Source: Acidimicrobiaceae bacterium
GTDB lineage: Bacteria; Actinomycetota; Acidimicrobiia; Acidimicrobiales; RAAP-2
Reading direction: 5' to 3'
DNA: 59,754 nt
NCBI GenBank assembly: GCA_003155915.1
Contig: PMFA01000021.1
Span: 174,268 to 234,021, forward strand
A program made the position numbers and the translations under genes. Each line of letters begins with the position of its first letter. Position 1 is the stretch's first letter. Shown piece by piece: positions 53,627 to 59,754 of this stretch. The notes under the pieces were generated by a model that worked only from the letters and a program-made list of their open reading frames with translations, searched no databases and was not told where the DNA came from.

Positions 53627-53980
53627 ATGACTCGAAGTTGGATAGTTATTGACCTTCTCGTCGTCCTGCTCTTCGTTGGCATCGGTCGTGCCAACCACCA
53701 CCACGGGGACAGCCTTTCTGGCATGGTGTCGACGACATGGCCCTTTGCTGTCGGTCTCGCAATCGGCTGGCTCATCGTGCTCATTCGTCGCCAAAACGGC
53801 GCCTCACTCGGCGCAGGCGTGGAGGTGTGGCTGGCGACGGTTGCGTTGGGGATGATTCTGCGAGTGATTGCTGGTCAAGGCACCGCGTTCGCCTTCATCG
53901 TCGTCGCCCTGGTTTTCTTAGGTGTGCTGATGCTTGGACTACGCCTCGTGCGCTCGAGACTCTTTAGGCCCTCCAAGTAA
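53627..53980 (+). CDS. DUF3054-like membrane protein
   Basis: A 117-residue protein with four hydrophobic helices: WIVIDLLVVLLFVGIG, the TWPFAVGLAIGWLIVLI segment, VWLATVALGMILRVI and FAFIVVALVFLGVLMLG. The pattern D-L..F..IGRxxH near the first helix and the TxWPF motif fit DUF3054. It has no clear operon partner; the element attachment site lies 380 bases downstream. Confidence 0.78.
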   Translation: MTRSWIVIDLLVVLLFVGIGRANHHHGDSLSGMVSTTWPFAVGLAIGWLIVLIRRQNGASLGAGVEVWLATVALGMILRVIAGQGTAFAFIVVALVFLGVLMLGLRLVRSRLFRPSK

Positions 53981-54363
53981 CTTGTGCGCGTTGGAGGAGA
54001 TAGACGTCCGTGAAGTGTCTCGTCGAAGGGTACTTCGCGATGCAAATGGGGAGGAATCCCTCGGTCCCGGCCACGGGTCGTGAACGATAGAGAGATGCCT
54101 CGAAGCACAACAGTTTGTGCAAAGCAGGCAAGTACTCACTCGCTACCGGAGACATGACTTGATCTGGCCGGCGTCTGGAATTGAGTTGGTCTTGCTGGAG
54201 TAATTAAGGACGAACTAGAGCCCCCCTCGTAGCGTAGACCTGGACTCTCCATGATTGAATGGTGGTGTGGAGTAGGTAATTGTGGTGTGGCTTTCTGTCG
54301 TTGTGGTGCTGAAGTGGTGCTGGGAAGAGCACTAACTCGTCAACAGTGACAAAAGGCCAGGAA
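53981..54363. other. Non-coding stretch left of the attachment site
   Basis: No gene is visible. It should contain the original promoter of the tRNA-Arg gene whose 5' half remains at 54364. GTGGTGTGG-like words recur between about 54260 and 54330 (GGTGGTGTGG, TTGTGGTGTGG, TTGTGGTGCT, AGTGGTGCT) without a strict period. Confidence 0.5.
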
Positions 54364-54401
54364 TGCTCCCGTAGCTCAGGGGATAGAGCATCGGTTTCCT
54401 A
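54364..54401 (+). repeat. Left attachment site (attL): 5' half of tRNA-Arg
   Basis: These 38 bases are identical to 59707-59744 and reach from the first acceptor base to the last anticodon-loop base of the tRNA. The next bases (TCCGAAGAATCGTG) do not continue the tRNA, so this copy is a truncated gene without 3' half. Chromosomal sequence lies to the left. Confidence 0.85.
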
Positions 54402-54711
54402 ATCCGAAGAATCGTGTGGTGGCAACTCGCAAACGTTGGCATTGCTGGGTTTCTAATTGATGCGCGGGTCGGAACACGCATCGAACTTGAAAGGAAATGG
54501 AGCAAAATTGGAGCAAGATTGGGGAAAGCGCGAGGTTGAAATTACTTCGCGACTTTGCTAACCAGGTTGCTTGGGCACTCCAAAGGCAATTCGTCGTCGC
54601 CGACCGAACTTGTGCCCTGGTAGTCCCCTTTACCCTCGCTCGATTGAGAAAGAGCTAGCGCATGAGATCGGATTTTGACGTACGATCGGGAAGATAATTG
54701 GGGGTGGGTGC
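54402..54711. other. Left non-coding end of the element
   Basis: Apart from the 11-bp repeats at 54495-54527 I see no gene in these 310 bases. The promoter of the secreted-protein gene at 54712 must lie here. Confidence 0.5.
54495..54527 (+). repeat. Three 11-bp direct repeats near attL
   Basis: AAATGGAGCAA (54495-54505), AATTGGAGCAA (54506-54516) and GATTGGGGAAA (54517-54527) are tandem units with an 11-bp period, about one helical turn. The same word occurs twice beside the right border. They sit about 95 bases inside the element and look like integrase arm sites or excisionase sites. Confidence 0.7.
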
Positions 54712-55827
54712 GTGATATATCGATTCAAGGCGTCGCGCATTGTGATGGCATTCATTGTCGTCATGGTGCTCGTAACTACGACCGTGGAAGTCGGAGTTGA
54801 TAATGCGTCTGCTCAAGCGAAAAGTTGTCCCGAAGGCGTGAGCGCCTACACCCTCCCGTCAACCAGCATTAGCGTGTGTGGATTCACGGAGATCCCTCGA
54901 AGTGCGGTCACGTCGCTTCCGGATGGGGGCAGTGGCTACACCTATGACCTGGCAAATGGAGCAAGCGCCACGATTGTAGTTCCTCCCCCCGGGTTTGATC
55001 CCGCCAACGCTTCGAGTTCAGAGTTAGCCACGTACGGGATACCAAGTCAACCAAGCTCGGCGCCGGCGTTAGCAGATTGGCTTACCAAATACAGCAACAT
55101 TAACTACCCAACACCACCGGCGGACCTAATCGAGACGCCGGTCGAAGCCTCCACCGTGCCACGCACTTATGCAGGCTGGATAAGTGATACATCGTCGAAT
55201 ACGGCAACTCTTGCGTACTTCACCCAACCGAGTGCCTCGCTTTCTATGTGCACCGGCGGAGGTGGCTATTCTTTAGGAGGCATTTGGACCGGTCTGGGAG
55301 GCACGAATACTCAGTACCTCGCGCAAGATGGAACTTTCTTTGGATCTAATTATCCCGGCGTTTCCAATGGCCAGTTCTTCTTTGAATTTGCCCCCAACCC
55401 TCCCGATGAAAATTCGGCGGGAACTGTTAATTTGAACACTTCGGCGGCCGTCGGCGACAGCGTTGAAACTCAAATTGCTTACGATGGTGGGCTTCTCTAC
55501 AACGTGAACATTAACGACTGGACGAGTGGCAAAGCTTACGATGTCTTGATGACAGCGCCGAGCGGATTCCGACCTGATGGATCATCTGCTGAGGTAATCG
55601 TGGAGTCTCCCGTGGTTGATTTGCAGGGTGACAATTCAGATTTGCCGTACTTCACTCGGATTGCAATCAACAGTTCGGAAGTTAAAACGGGAGGGAATTA
55701 CGTGTCAATGGACAACTCCAGCGCCTTTTACGTCAACATGAAGGACGCGGCTGGCCTGTTTCAGGCAACACCCACTCAAATTCAAAGCAGTGGCAATTTT
55801 TTTGTAAATTACCAAACGTGCAAGTAG
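54712..55827 (+). CDS. Secreted protein resembling G1/A4 (eqolisin) glutamic peptidases
   Basis: A 371-residue protein starting at GTG 54712 behind GGGGGTGGG. It has a signal peptide (about residues 1-35, cleavage near ASAQA). A pro-region-like part (about 36-150) is followed by a beta-rich domain: GGIWTGLGGTNTQYLAQDGTF, FFFEFAPNPP, VGDSVETQIAYDGG, SSAEVIVESPVVDL and LPYFTRIAIN. In eqolisins the order is W-x-GxxG...LQTG, YEWYP, AGD, AEWIVE and FG. Gln205 (LAQDGT) and Glu294/Glu298 (AEVIVE) would be the catalytic dyad. Family membership is inferred by motif order only. GC is lower than in the host genes, consistent with cargo. Confidence 0.6.
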   Translation: MIYRFKASRIVMAFIVVMVLVTTTVEVGVDNASAQAKSCPEGVSAYTLPSTSISVCGFTEIPRSAVTSLPDGGSGYTYDLANGASATIVVPPPGFDPANASSSELATYGIPSQPSSAPALADWLTKYSNINYPTPPADLIETPVEASTVPRTYAGWISDTSSNTATLAYFTQPSASLSMCTGGGGYSLGGIWTGLGGTNTQYLAQDGTFFGSNYPGVSNGQFFFEFAPNPPDENSAGTVNLNTSAAVGDSVETQIAYDGGLLYNVNINDWTSGKAYDVLMTAPSGFRPDGSSAEVIVESPVVDLQGDNSDLPYFTRIAINSSEVKTGGNYVSMDNSSAFYVNMKDAAGLFQATPTQIQSSGNFFVNYQTCK

Positions 55828-56011
55828 CTCAACGTCATTGGTGCTCGGCTTTTTCAGATTTCCATTGAAGAACCAATCTGCATTCTGTCGCACAACCGTG
55901 CGGAGGACGGGGAATGGAAACTCATTGTGTTCCGAAATTTCGGGCATGTCCGATTCCGAAGGCATTCCACGCCCAGTCTCTGAGGTTCGTGCGAGTTAGA
56001 ATCAAGCGCAG

Positions 56012-56533
56012 ATGACGAATTCCGAACCGAATGAATCGTCGCTTAGCGCGCGATCAAATGCTGGCCGTTGGTTGACGAAGATGCTCGCCTTGGCTGTTGC
56101 AGTGTTGATAGTAAGTGTCTCACTCTTTCTTCTGCACCGTTCAGAAAATAACGGTGCAAGCGGAAAGACGTCGCCGCTGGTCTTGAAACTCGTAGGTGAT
56201 GGGTGCAATTGGTCGTCCTCGGACGGAGTAAAAATCAGTCCCAAGGACGGTTGGTATTGCGGAGCAAATTTGACAATCACTAATAAGTCGCGTCGTGTTG
56301 TTGAGTTAAACGCTCGGCACCAAGAAGCCATTTCGGCAAACTCCGATGTGTATTACGCAGACTTCTTCCTTAAAGAATTGCAACACGAGAGATTGGTCAG
56401 AATTGATTCAAAGTCGACCGTTAATATGTCGGTTTACTTTACACTTCCACGCCACACCCGTCCCCGATTTCTTTTGATGCGGACGAATAATCCGGCGTCA
56501 CAATTTGTTATTCCGCTGAAGTACGCCAAATAG
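56012..56533 (+). CDS. Membrane-anchored small extracytoplasmic protein
   Basis: A 173-residue protein: a polar N-terminus, one membrane helix (about 23-41, MLALAVAVLIVSVSLFLL), then an outside domain with two Cys (GDGCNWSS and GWYCGANLTITNKS) that could form a disulfide. The LTITNKS-R-VVEL segment and later FTLPRHTRPRFLLMRT resemble the beta-sandwich of DUF4352-like domains. The function is unknown. It lies between the peptidase-like gene and rep, so is probably cargo. Confidence 0.7.
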   Translation: MTNSEPNESSLSARSNAGRWLTKMLALAVAVLIVSVSLFLLHRSENNGASGKTSPLVLKLVGDGCNWSSSDGVKISPKDGWYCGANLTITNKSRRVVELNARHQEAISANSDVYYADFFLKELQHERLVRIDSKSTVNMSVYFTLPRHTRPRFLLMRTNNPASQFVIPLKYAK

Positions 56534-56620
56534 CATCGCTCATCTTCTTGAAAGACGTAAAGGCAAGTTACGCATAAGCACGCTGTACAAGTTCTGATCA
56601 CCCAACGACCTCGCCTCCTT

Positions 56621-56652
56621 TGGGCCGTTGGCGCGCAGCGCCAAGAGGCCCA
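56621..56652. repeat. Strong hairpin, candidate rolling-circle origin
   Basis: TGGGCC (56621-56626) pairs with GGCCCA (56647-56652), and inside it TTGGCGC (56628-56634) pairs with GCGCCAA (56638-56644) over a GCA loop, giving 13 pairs with a small internal bulge. An alternative stem CCAACG (56602-56607) with CGTTGG (56626-56631) competes. Rolling-circle origins often present a nick site in such hairpins; a terminator is the other reading. Confidence 0.5.
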
Positions 56653-56900
56653 ACCTGAAGACCGTCAATAATCACCCATTTCGACTCGTCGTCAGTGGTG
56701 CGACATTCGTGGGAAAATTTGCACCGATCAGCACACTCGGAGAATCGTCATATGGGACTGCAATCGGTGTCCAAGACTCTCGTAATCGACGACATCATTG
56801 GCGTCCAATCGAGCAAATTCACGAACGTTGTGGGGATGCTCACACGGCGAAAAAGTTACGCGCGGATGGTAGGCGGGATCGCTTCGGCACCACACAAATG

Positions 56901-56930
56901 TGTCCGCGGCTGTCCGCCGGTGTCCACGGT
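56901..56930 (+). repeat. Three 10-bp tandem repeats upstream of rep
   Basis: TGTCCGCGGC, TGTCCGCCGG and TGTCCACGGT lie head to tail with a strict 10-bp period, 104 bases before the rep start, and a GT begins a fourth unit. The helical period suggests binding of a protein on one face, either an operator for rep control or iterons. Confidence 0.55.
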
Positions 56931-57033
56931 GTACCGAATTCGAAGTTGTAACAAAGAATCTGTTCCATTTCGCCTTTTAGGAGTGGCTTAGTAAGTAGAG
57001 GAGCAATTTATTTCCTCTCCGAAAGGAGCCACC

Positions 57034-58296
57034 ATGATCCACCGAAAGTCGACTCATGAACTAGTGAAGGACATCAATGAAGCCGGAGGGTGCTCGCACC
57101 CGATCCGACTGCGCGGGGAATTCGTCAACGTCGCCACTGGCGAGGTCAACGAGCGTCCGCTACTCGTCGCCTGCAAGGACCGCCGTGCGGTGCTCTGTCC
57201 TTCGTGCTCCTACCTCTACAAGGCGGACGCTTGGATCGTGGTCTCGACCGGTCTTATCGGTGGCAAAGGCGTGCCGGCGTCAATCAGTGATCACCCACGA
57301 CTCTTCCTCACCCTCACGGCCCCCTCGTTCGGCACGGTCCACGCCCGCAAAAGCGACGGCTCTTGTCAACCCGGTCGGCTCCGCTTCTGCAAACACGGCC
57401 GCGTCCAGTCCTGTTCGCGACACCACGACGACGCCGACTCGGAGATCGGCAGTCCGCTCTGTGACTTCTGTTACTGCTTCGCGGACGCGGTGCTCTGGAA
57501 CGCGGAGTCCTCACGTCTCTGGAACAGGACTTTTGAGCAGATTCGACGTCGCCTGGCCATCGCTCTCGGCGTCCCTTTTGAAGAGCTCTCACAGCACGCC
57601 CGACTGAACTACCTCAAGGTCGCCGAATTCCAGCGTCGTGGACTCGCGCACTTCCACGTTGTTCTTCGCCTCGACGGAACGGGCGAACCCTTCAGCCCTC
57701 CGCCTCCAGAACTCACCACGGAACTCCTCGCCAGCATCATTCACAGCGTGGCGAAGGAGTTCTCCGTGACGGGTCCTCGCGGGACCATCTCGTGGGGCCG
57801 GCAGATGCAGGTGTCCGACGCGTCAACGCTCGATCGTGACGACTTGCGCATCGCGGCCTACGTGGCCAAATACGCCACGAAGTCAGCTGACGGTTCGCTC
57901 GACTTCGCTCGGCGATTCAACGCTCGAAGCGAGATACTGAAACTCAACGCTCCCTCGCACCTTCAACAGTTAGCGCTGACCGCCTGGGACCTCGCCCAAG
58001 ATCCCTCCCTCGAGTCGTTGAACACTCGTGGTCACGCGCACGCCTTCGGATTTCGCGGGCAACTGATCACCAAGTCTCGCCACTACTCCACGCGCTTTCA
58101 GGACCTCCGTGACGCTCGTGCGGAGCACATGAAATCGCCTCACTCCGACGACCCGGTCGAAGGCTCCTTCAGCTACGACGGTCGAGGCTACGACGATCCG
58201 CGCGCCACCGCGATCGCCGAATTCTTGCACCAGCTGTCCGTCGAATCACGCAAGTCGACATCCATCGGCATCACAGGTGCCACCGATGGGGAGTGA
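57034..58296 (+). CDS. RepSA-type replication initiator (rolling circle, HUH-like)
   Basis: A 420-residue protein with a zinc-like start (CPSCSYLY and further CDFCYC), motif 1 FLTLTAPSFG (Phe91 on), the HUH-type motif GLAHFHVVLRLDG with His206-Phe-His208, and the catalytic segment YVAKYATKS with Tyr276 and Tyr280. These are the marks of the RepSA family that nicks the origin and drives rolling-circle replication of excised actinobacterial elements. The ATG follows GAAAGGAG. GC content is as in host genes. It overlaps the excisionase-like gene. Confidence 0.92.
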   Translation: MIHRKSTHELVKDINEAGGCSHPIRLRGEFVNVATGEVNERPLLVACKDRRAVLCPSCSYLYKADAWIVVSTGLIGGKGVPASISDHPRLFLTLTAPSFGTVHARKSDGSCQPGRLRFCKHGRVQSCSRHHDDADSEIGSPLCDFCYCFADAVLWNAESSRLWNRTFEQIRRRLAIALGVPFEELSQHARLNYLKVAEFQRRGLAHFHVVLRLDGTGEPFSPPPPELTTELLASIIHSVAKEFSVTGPRGTISWGRQMQVSDASTLDRDDLRIAAYVAKYATKSADGSLDFARRFNARSEILKLNAPSHLQQLALTAWDLAQDPSLESLNTRGHAHAFGFRGQLITKSRHYSTRFQDLRDARAEHMKSPHSDDPVEGSFSYDGRGYDDPRATAIAEFLHQLSVESRKSTSIGITGATDGE

Positions 58297-58495
58297 CGTG
58301 TCGCTACGGGTAGGAGACATGCCCTTGCCACAATTAATGTCGCCCGACGATGCAGCCGAGTATCTCGGAGTCAGTGCTTACACGGTGCGACAAAGGCTCA
58401 AGAGCGGAGAGATTCCCGGGAGGAAGCACGGAGCCCGATGGCTAATTCGCGTCGTTGACTTGATTCACTATGTGGAACCCAACAACCGCGCTTGA
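58286..58495 (+). CDS. Excisionase-like helix-turn-helix protein
   Basis: About 69 residues with a winged HTH of the excisionase/MerR type: SPDDAAEYLGVSAYTVRQRL then GEIPGRKHGARWLIRVVDL. Such proteins bend DNA at attL/attR to direct excision. Starts at GTG 58277, ATG 58286, GTG 58298 and ATG 58319 are possible; the first two overlap rep. It ends 7 bases from the convergent integrase gene. Confidence 0.85.
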   Translation: MGSDVSLRVGDMPLPQLMSPDDAAEYLGVSAYTVRQRLKSGEIPGRKHGARWLIRVVDLIHYVEPNNRA

Positions 58496-58502
58496 TCCAT
58501 CG

Positions 58503-59657
58503 TCACTGTGGACCCTTGATGACACTGGCGAGAATCCCCGCGGCTGCCTTTTGCCTCTCTGTTGAGGCGTGCGCGTAGACCCGTAAGGTCAGCGACGGAT
58601 CTGCGTGGCCCAACATTTCGGCTGCGTCATGGGGTGAGACACCTCCAGCCAGAAGCTCTGTTGCGGCGAAATGGCGAAGCGAATGAAGGTGGACCGACTT
58701 CATCCCCAGTTGATCGGCAACCTTTCGCACCTTGCGCGATACGGCGTCGAGGTTGACGAACCTCGAACCGTCAGGTTGAGACGACAATACGAAAGATTCG
58801 GGAGTTAGATGAACGCCCCATTCGGTTGCGCGCTCCACGCATTGACCATGCCAGTACTGAAACCACTCCTGCACTGATTGATCTAAATGGACCACTCGAT
58901 CTCTTCCAGTCTTTGTCGACTTGATGCCGGTGACGCCCTTGACTGCGTACGCACTTTGACCAATGATCAAGACATCACCCCGGAACGAGTTCCATCGAAG
59001 CGCGGCAATCTCTCCTCGACGACATCCCGTAACGGCGGCCAGGAAAACGAAGGCCCCTAAGAGATCATCCATGGCTTGACAAGTTGAGATCAAAAGTCTC
59101 GCTTGCTCGGGTGAGGGTGACTCAATCCTCAGAGGATTAGCTTCGGGGAGCGTTGCCCGCAGCGCTGGATTTTTGTCTATCCATCCCCAGCGAACACCCT
59201 GATTCAGTGCGGCTGAGATGACATTGTGAATGTTTCTGATCGTTCGCGGGCTTTTGCCGGCGCTCGAACTCTTGCCGTAGAGGGTGTCAAGTTGATGCGG
59301 CGTGAGATCACTGATCTTCACGTTTCCTAACGTGCCCTTGATGTGATGGTCGATAAGACTCTGATATCCGTTCAGCGTGGTCGGAGATCGTCCGCGACCG
59401 GTTTGAAACTTCATCCATTCCGTCAGCAGCTGATTGAGCGTCGCCGAAGTTCCAGTACCTACTTGATCCACTTCGGACAGAATCTTTCGCGCCTTGGCTT
59501 GAGCGGCAGACTTGTTCTTCGCTGTAATCGTGACGCTTCGACGTCGGACCTTATTCGTAACGGGATCAATGCCGAGGACGAATCGAAACATCCACTTGCC
59601 ACTGCCAGGAGGACGTTCAACGAGTGAGCCTGTACCATAGGAGCGTCTCGTTGCCAT
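58503..59657 (-). CDS. Tyrosine integrase
   Basis: A 384-residue phage-type integrase. The N-terminal part (VERPPGSGKWMFRFVLGIDP) is the arm-binding AP2-like domain, then a SAM-like core-binding domain (about 70-150), then the catalytic domain with Arg in VTGCRRGEIAALRW, HSLRHFAATEL, and the nucleophile Tyr in GHADPSLTLRVYAHAS. It catalyses integration at the tRNA site. Its start lies 49 bases from the tRNA, and its promoter region holds two 11-bp repeats. Confidence 0.95.
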   Translation of the reverse strand: MATRRSYGTGSLVERPPGSGKWMFRFVLGIDPVTNKVRRRSVTITAKNKSAAQAKARKILSEVDQVGTGTSATLNQLLTEWMKFQTGRGRSPTTLNGYQSLIDHHIKGTLGNVKISDLTPHQLDTLYGKSSSAGKSPRTIRNIHNVISAALNQGVRWGWIDKNPALRATLPEANPLRIESPSPEQARLLISTCQAMDDLLGAFVFLAAVTGCRRGEIAALRWNSFRGDVLIIGQSAYAVKGVTGIKSTKTGRDRVVHLDQSVQEWFQYWHGQCVERATEWGVHLTPESFVLSSQPDGSRFVNLDAVSRKVRKVADQLGMKSVHLHSLRHFAATELLAGGVSPHDAAEMLGHADPSLTLRVYAHASTERQKAAAGILASVIKGPQ

Positions 59658-59675
59658 TTCTGCACCCTATCGAAA

Positions 59676-59697
59676 GATTGGAGCATGATTGGAGCAA
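59676..59697 (+). repeat. Two 11-bp direct repeats near attR
   Basis: GATTGGAGCAT (59676-59686) and GATTGGAGCAA (59687-59697) are tandem, in the same orientation as the set at 54495-54527. They lie between the integrase start and the tRNA, thus in the only DNA that can hold both promoters. Confidence 0.7.
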
Positions 59698-59706
59698 AGG
59701 GTCGAA

Positions 59707-59744
59707 GCTCCCGTAGCTCAGGGGATAGAGCATCGGTTTCCTAA
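59707..59744 (+). repeat. Right attachment site (attR) within the tRNA
   Basis: These 38 bases are identical to 54364-54401. Identity ends exactly at the last base of the anticodon loop (59744 A, then A against T). To the left the flanks differ at once (GAA against AAT), so the shared segment is the tRNA 5' half only. Confidence 0.85.
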
Positions 59745-59754
59745 ACCGTGTGCG
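59707..59754 (+). tRNA. tRNA-Arg (anticodon CCT), 3' end outside window
   Basis: GCTCCCG acceptor strand, TA, D-arm GCTC-AGGGGATA-GAGC, and anticodon arm TCGGT-TTCCTAA-ACCG are seen, with anticodon CCT at 59740-59742. The window stops within the variable region, so the T-arm and acceptor 3' strand are not visible. Its first 38 bases are shared with attL. Confidence 0.85.

Larger units (their letters stand above)
56534..57033. other. 500-base non-coding region upstream of rep, candidate origin and control region
   Basis: No convincing gene is present; frames at 56628 and 56695 lack ribosome sites and domain features. It holds a strong hairpin (56621-56652) and three 10-bp tandem repeats (56901-56930), described separately. 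The rep ribosome site GAAAGGAG is at its right end. Confidence 0.6.
54364..59744. mobile_element. RepSA-type integrative element in tRNA-Arg(CCT)
   Basis: The borders are two identical 38-bp sequences, 54364-54401 and 59707-59744, in direct orientation. The unit from one border to the next is 5,343 bp. Gene order inside: secreted peptidase-like protein, membrane-anchored small protein, RepSA-like initiator, excisionase-like HTH (all plus), and a tyrosine integrase (minus) whose start faces the right border. 11-bp repeats lie beside both borders. The set rep-xis-int matches actinomycete integrative elements of the pSAM2 group, but the FtsK-like transfer gene and spread genes are missing, and int is convergent to xis. 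Confidence 0.85.

Noticed and set aside
54402-54430. Continuation of the tRNA after the left 38-bp copy
   Set aside because: CGTGTG recurs shortly after, but the anticodon stem cannot form and no T-arm sequence follows, so the left copy is a stub.
56628-56991. Small genes between the membrane-anchored protein and rep (frames 56628-56951 and 56695-56991)
   Set aside because: No ribosome site, no recognisable domain, and the region contains a hairpin and tandem repeats better explained as control DNA.
1-59754. CRISPR array or insertion sequence
   Set aside because: No regularly spaced 25-40 bp repeats with spacers and no transposase-like frame were seen; the tandem repeats found are 10-11 bp or lie inside a gene.

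Overview
The window looks like chromosomal DNA of a GC-rich actinobacterium, and I lean towards the class Acidimicrobiia. The reasons are frequent GTG/TTG starts, ATGA/GTGA stop-start overlaps, the decaprenyl-phospho-arabinose genes, DUF6131 and DUF3054 type small membrane proteins, and a RepSA-type integrative element in a tRNA gene. The class is inference; no rRNA gene is present to settle it.

Layout. 1-14.8 kb is mixed housekeeping: the end of a MacB/FtsX-like exporter with its ATPase, NUDIX, a nucleotidyltransferase, FabH-like ketosynthase, thioesterase, threonine aldolase, a likely Mg2+ module (orphan MgtE-N/CBS protein plus an NRAMP variant lacking the usual transition-metal ligands), two tandem PIG-L deacetylases, a kinase-like phosphotransferase, AhcY and YchF. 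14.8-21.7 kb holds a relic of an ABC ATPase, a proline-iminopeptidase-like hydrolase and a five-gene peptide importer. 21.8-30.9 kb holds a soluble hybrid kinase, a flavin/haem redox cluster (ApbE, secreted FMN-binding protein, ferric-reductase-like flavocytochrome, NAGPA-domain protein, b-type cytochrome) and an OmpR-type two-component pair. 31.0-34.0 kb is the UbiA-DprE1-DprE2 arabinan-precursor operon. 34.7-46.3 kb is a molybdenum-cofactor island: a propeller/ubiquitin-like pair, MogA, MoaD, MoeA, MoaE, a molybdate importer with fused permease-ATPase, a HTH-Mop regulator, MoaA, MoaC, and a molybdopterin oxidoreductase with its cytochrome b. 46.5-54.3 kb holds an IlvD/Edd-family dehydratase, two divergent paralogous hybrid histidine kinases, a response-regulator stub and two small membrane proteins.

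The last 5.4 kb (54364-59744) is an integrated element. It is bounded by a 38-bp direct repeat equal to the 5' half of a tRNA-Arg(CCT), running from the acceptor strand to the last base of the anticodon loop. It carries a tyrosine integrase, an excisionase-like HTH protein, a RepSA-type rolling-circle initiator, 11-bp repeats beside both ends, a strong hairpin and 10-bp tandem repeats upstream of rep, and two cargo genes, one encoding a secreted protein that resembles glutamic peptidases (G1/A4, eqolisins). No conjugation gene is visible. By this geometry the reconstituted tRNA is driven from element DNA.

The strongest candidates for something new are this 5'-half tRNA element with its repeats and peptidase cargo, the split Mg2+ module, and the cytosolic beta-propeller/MoaD-like pair.
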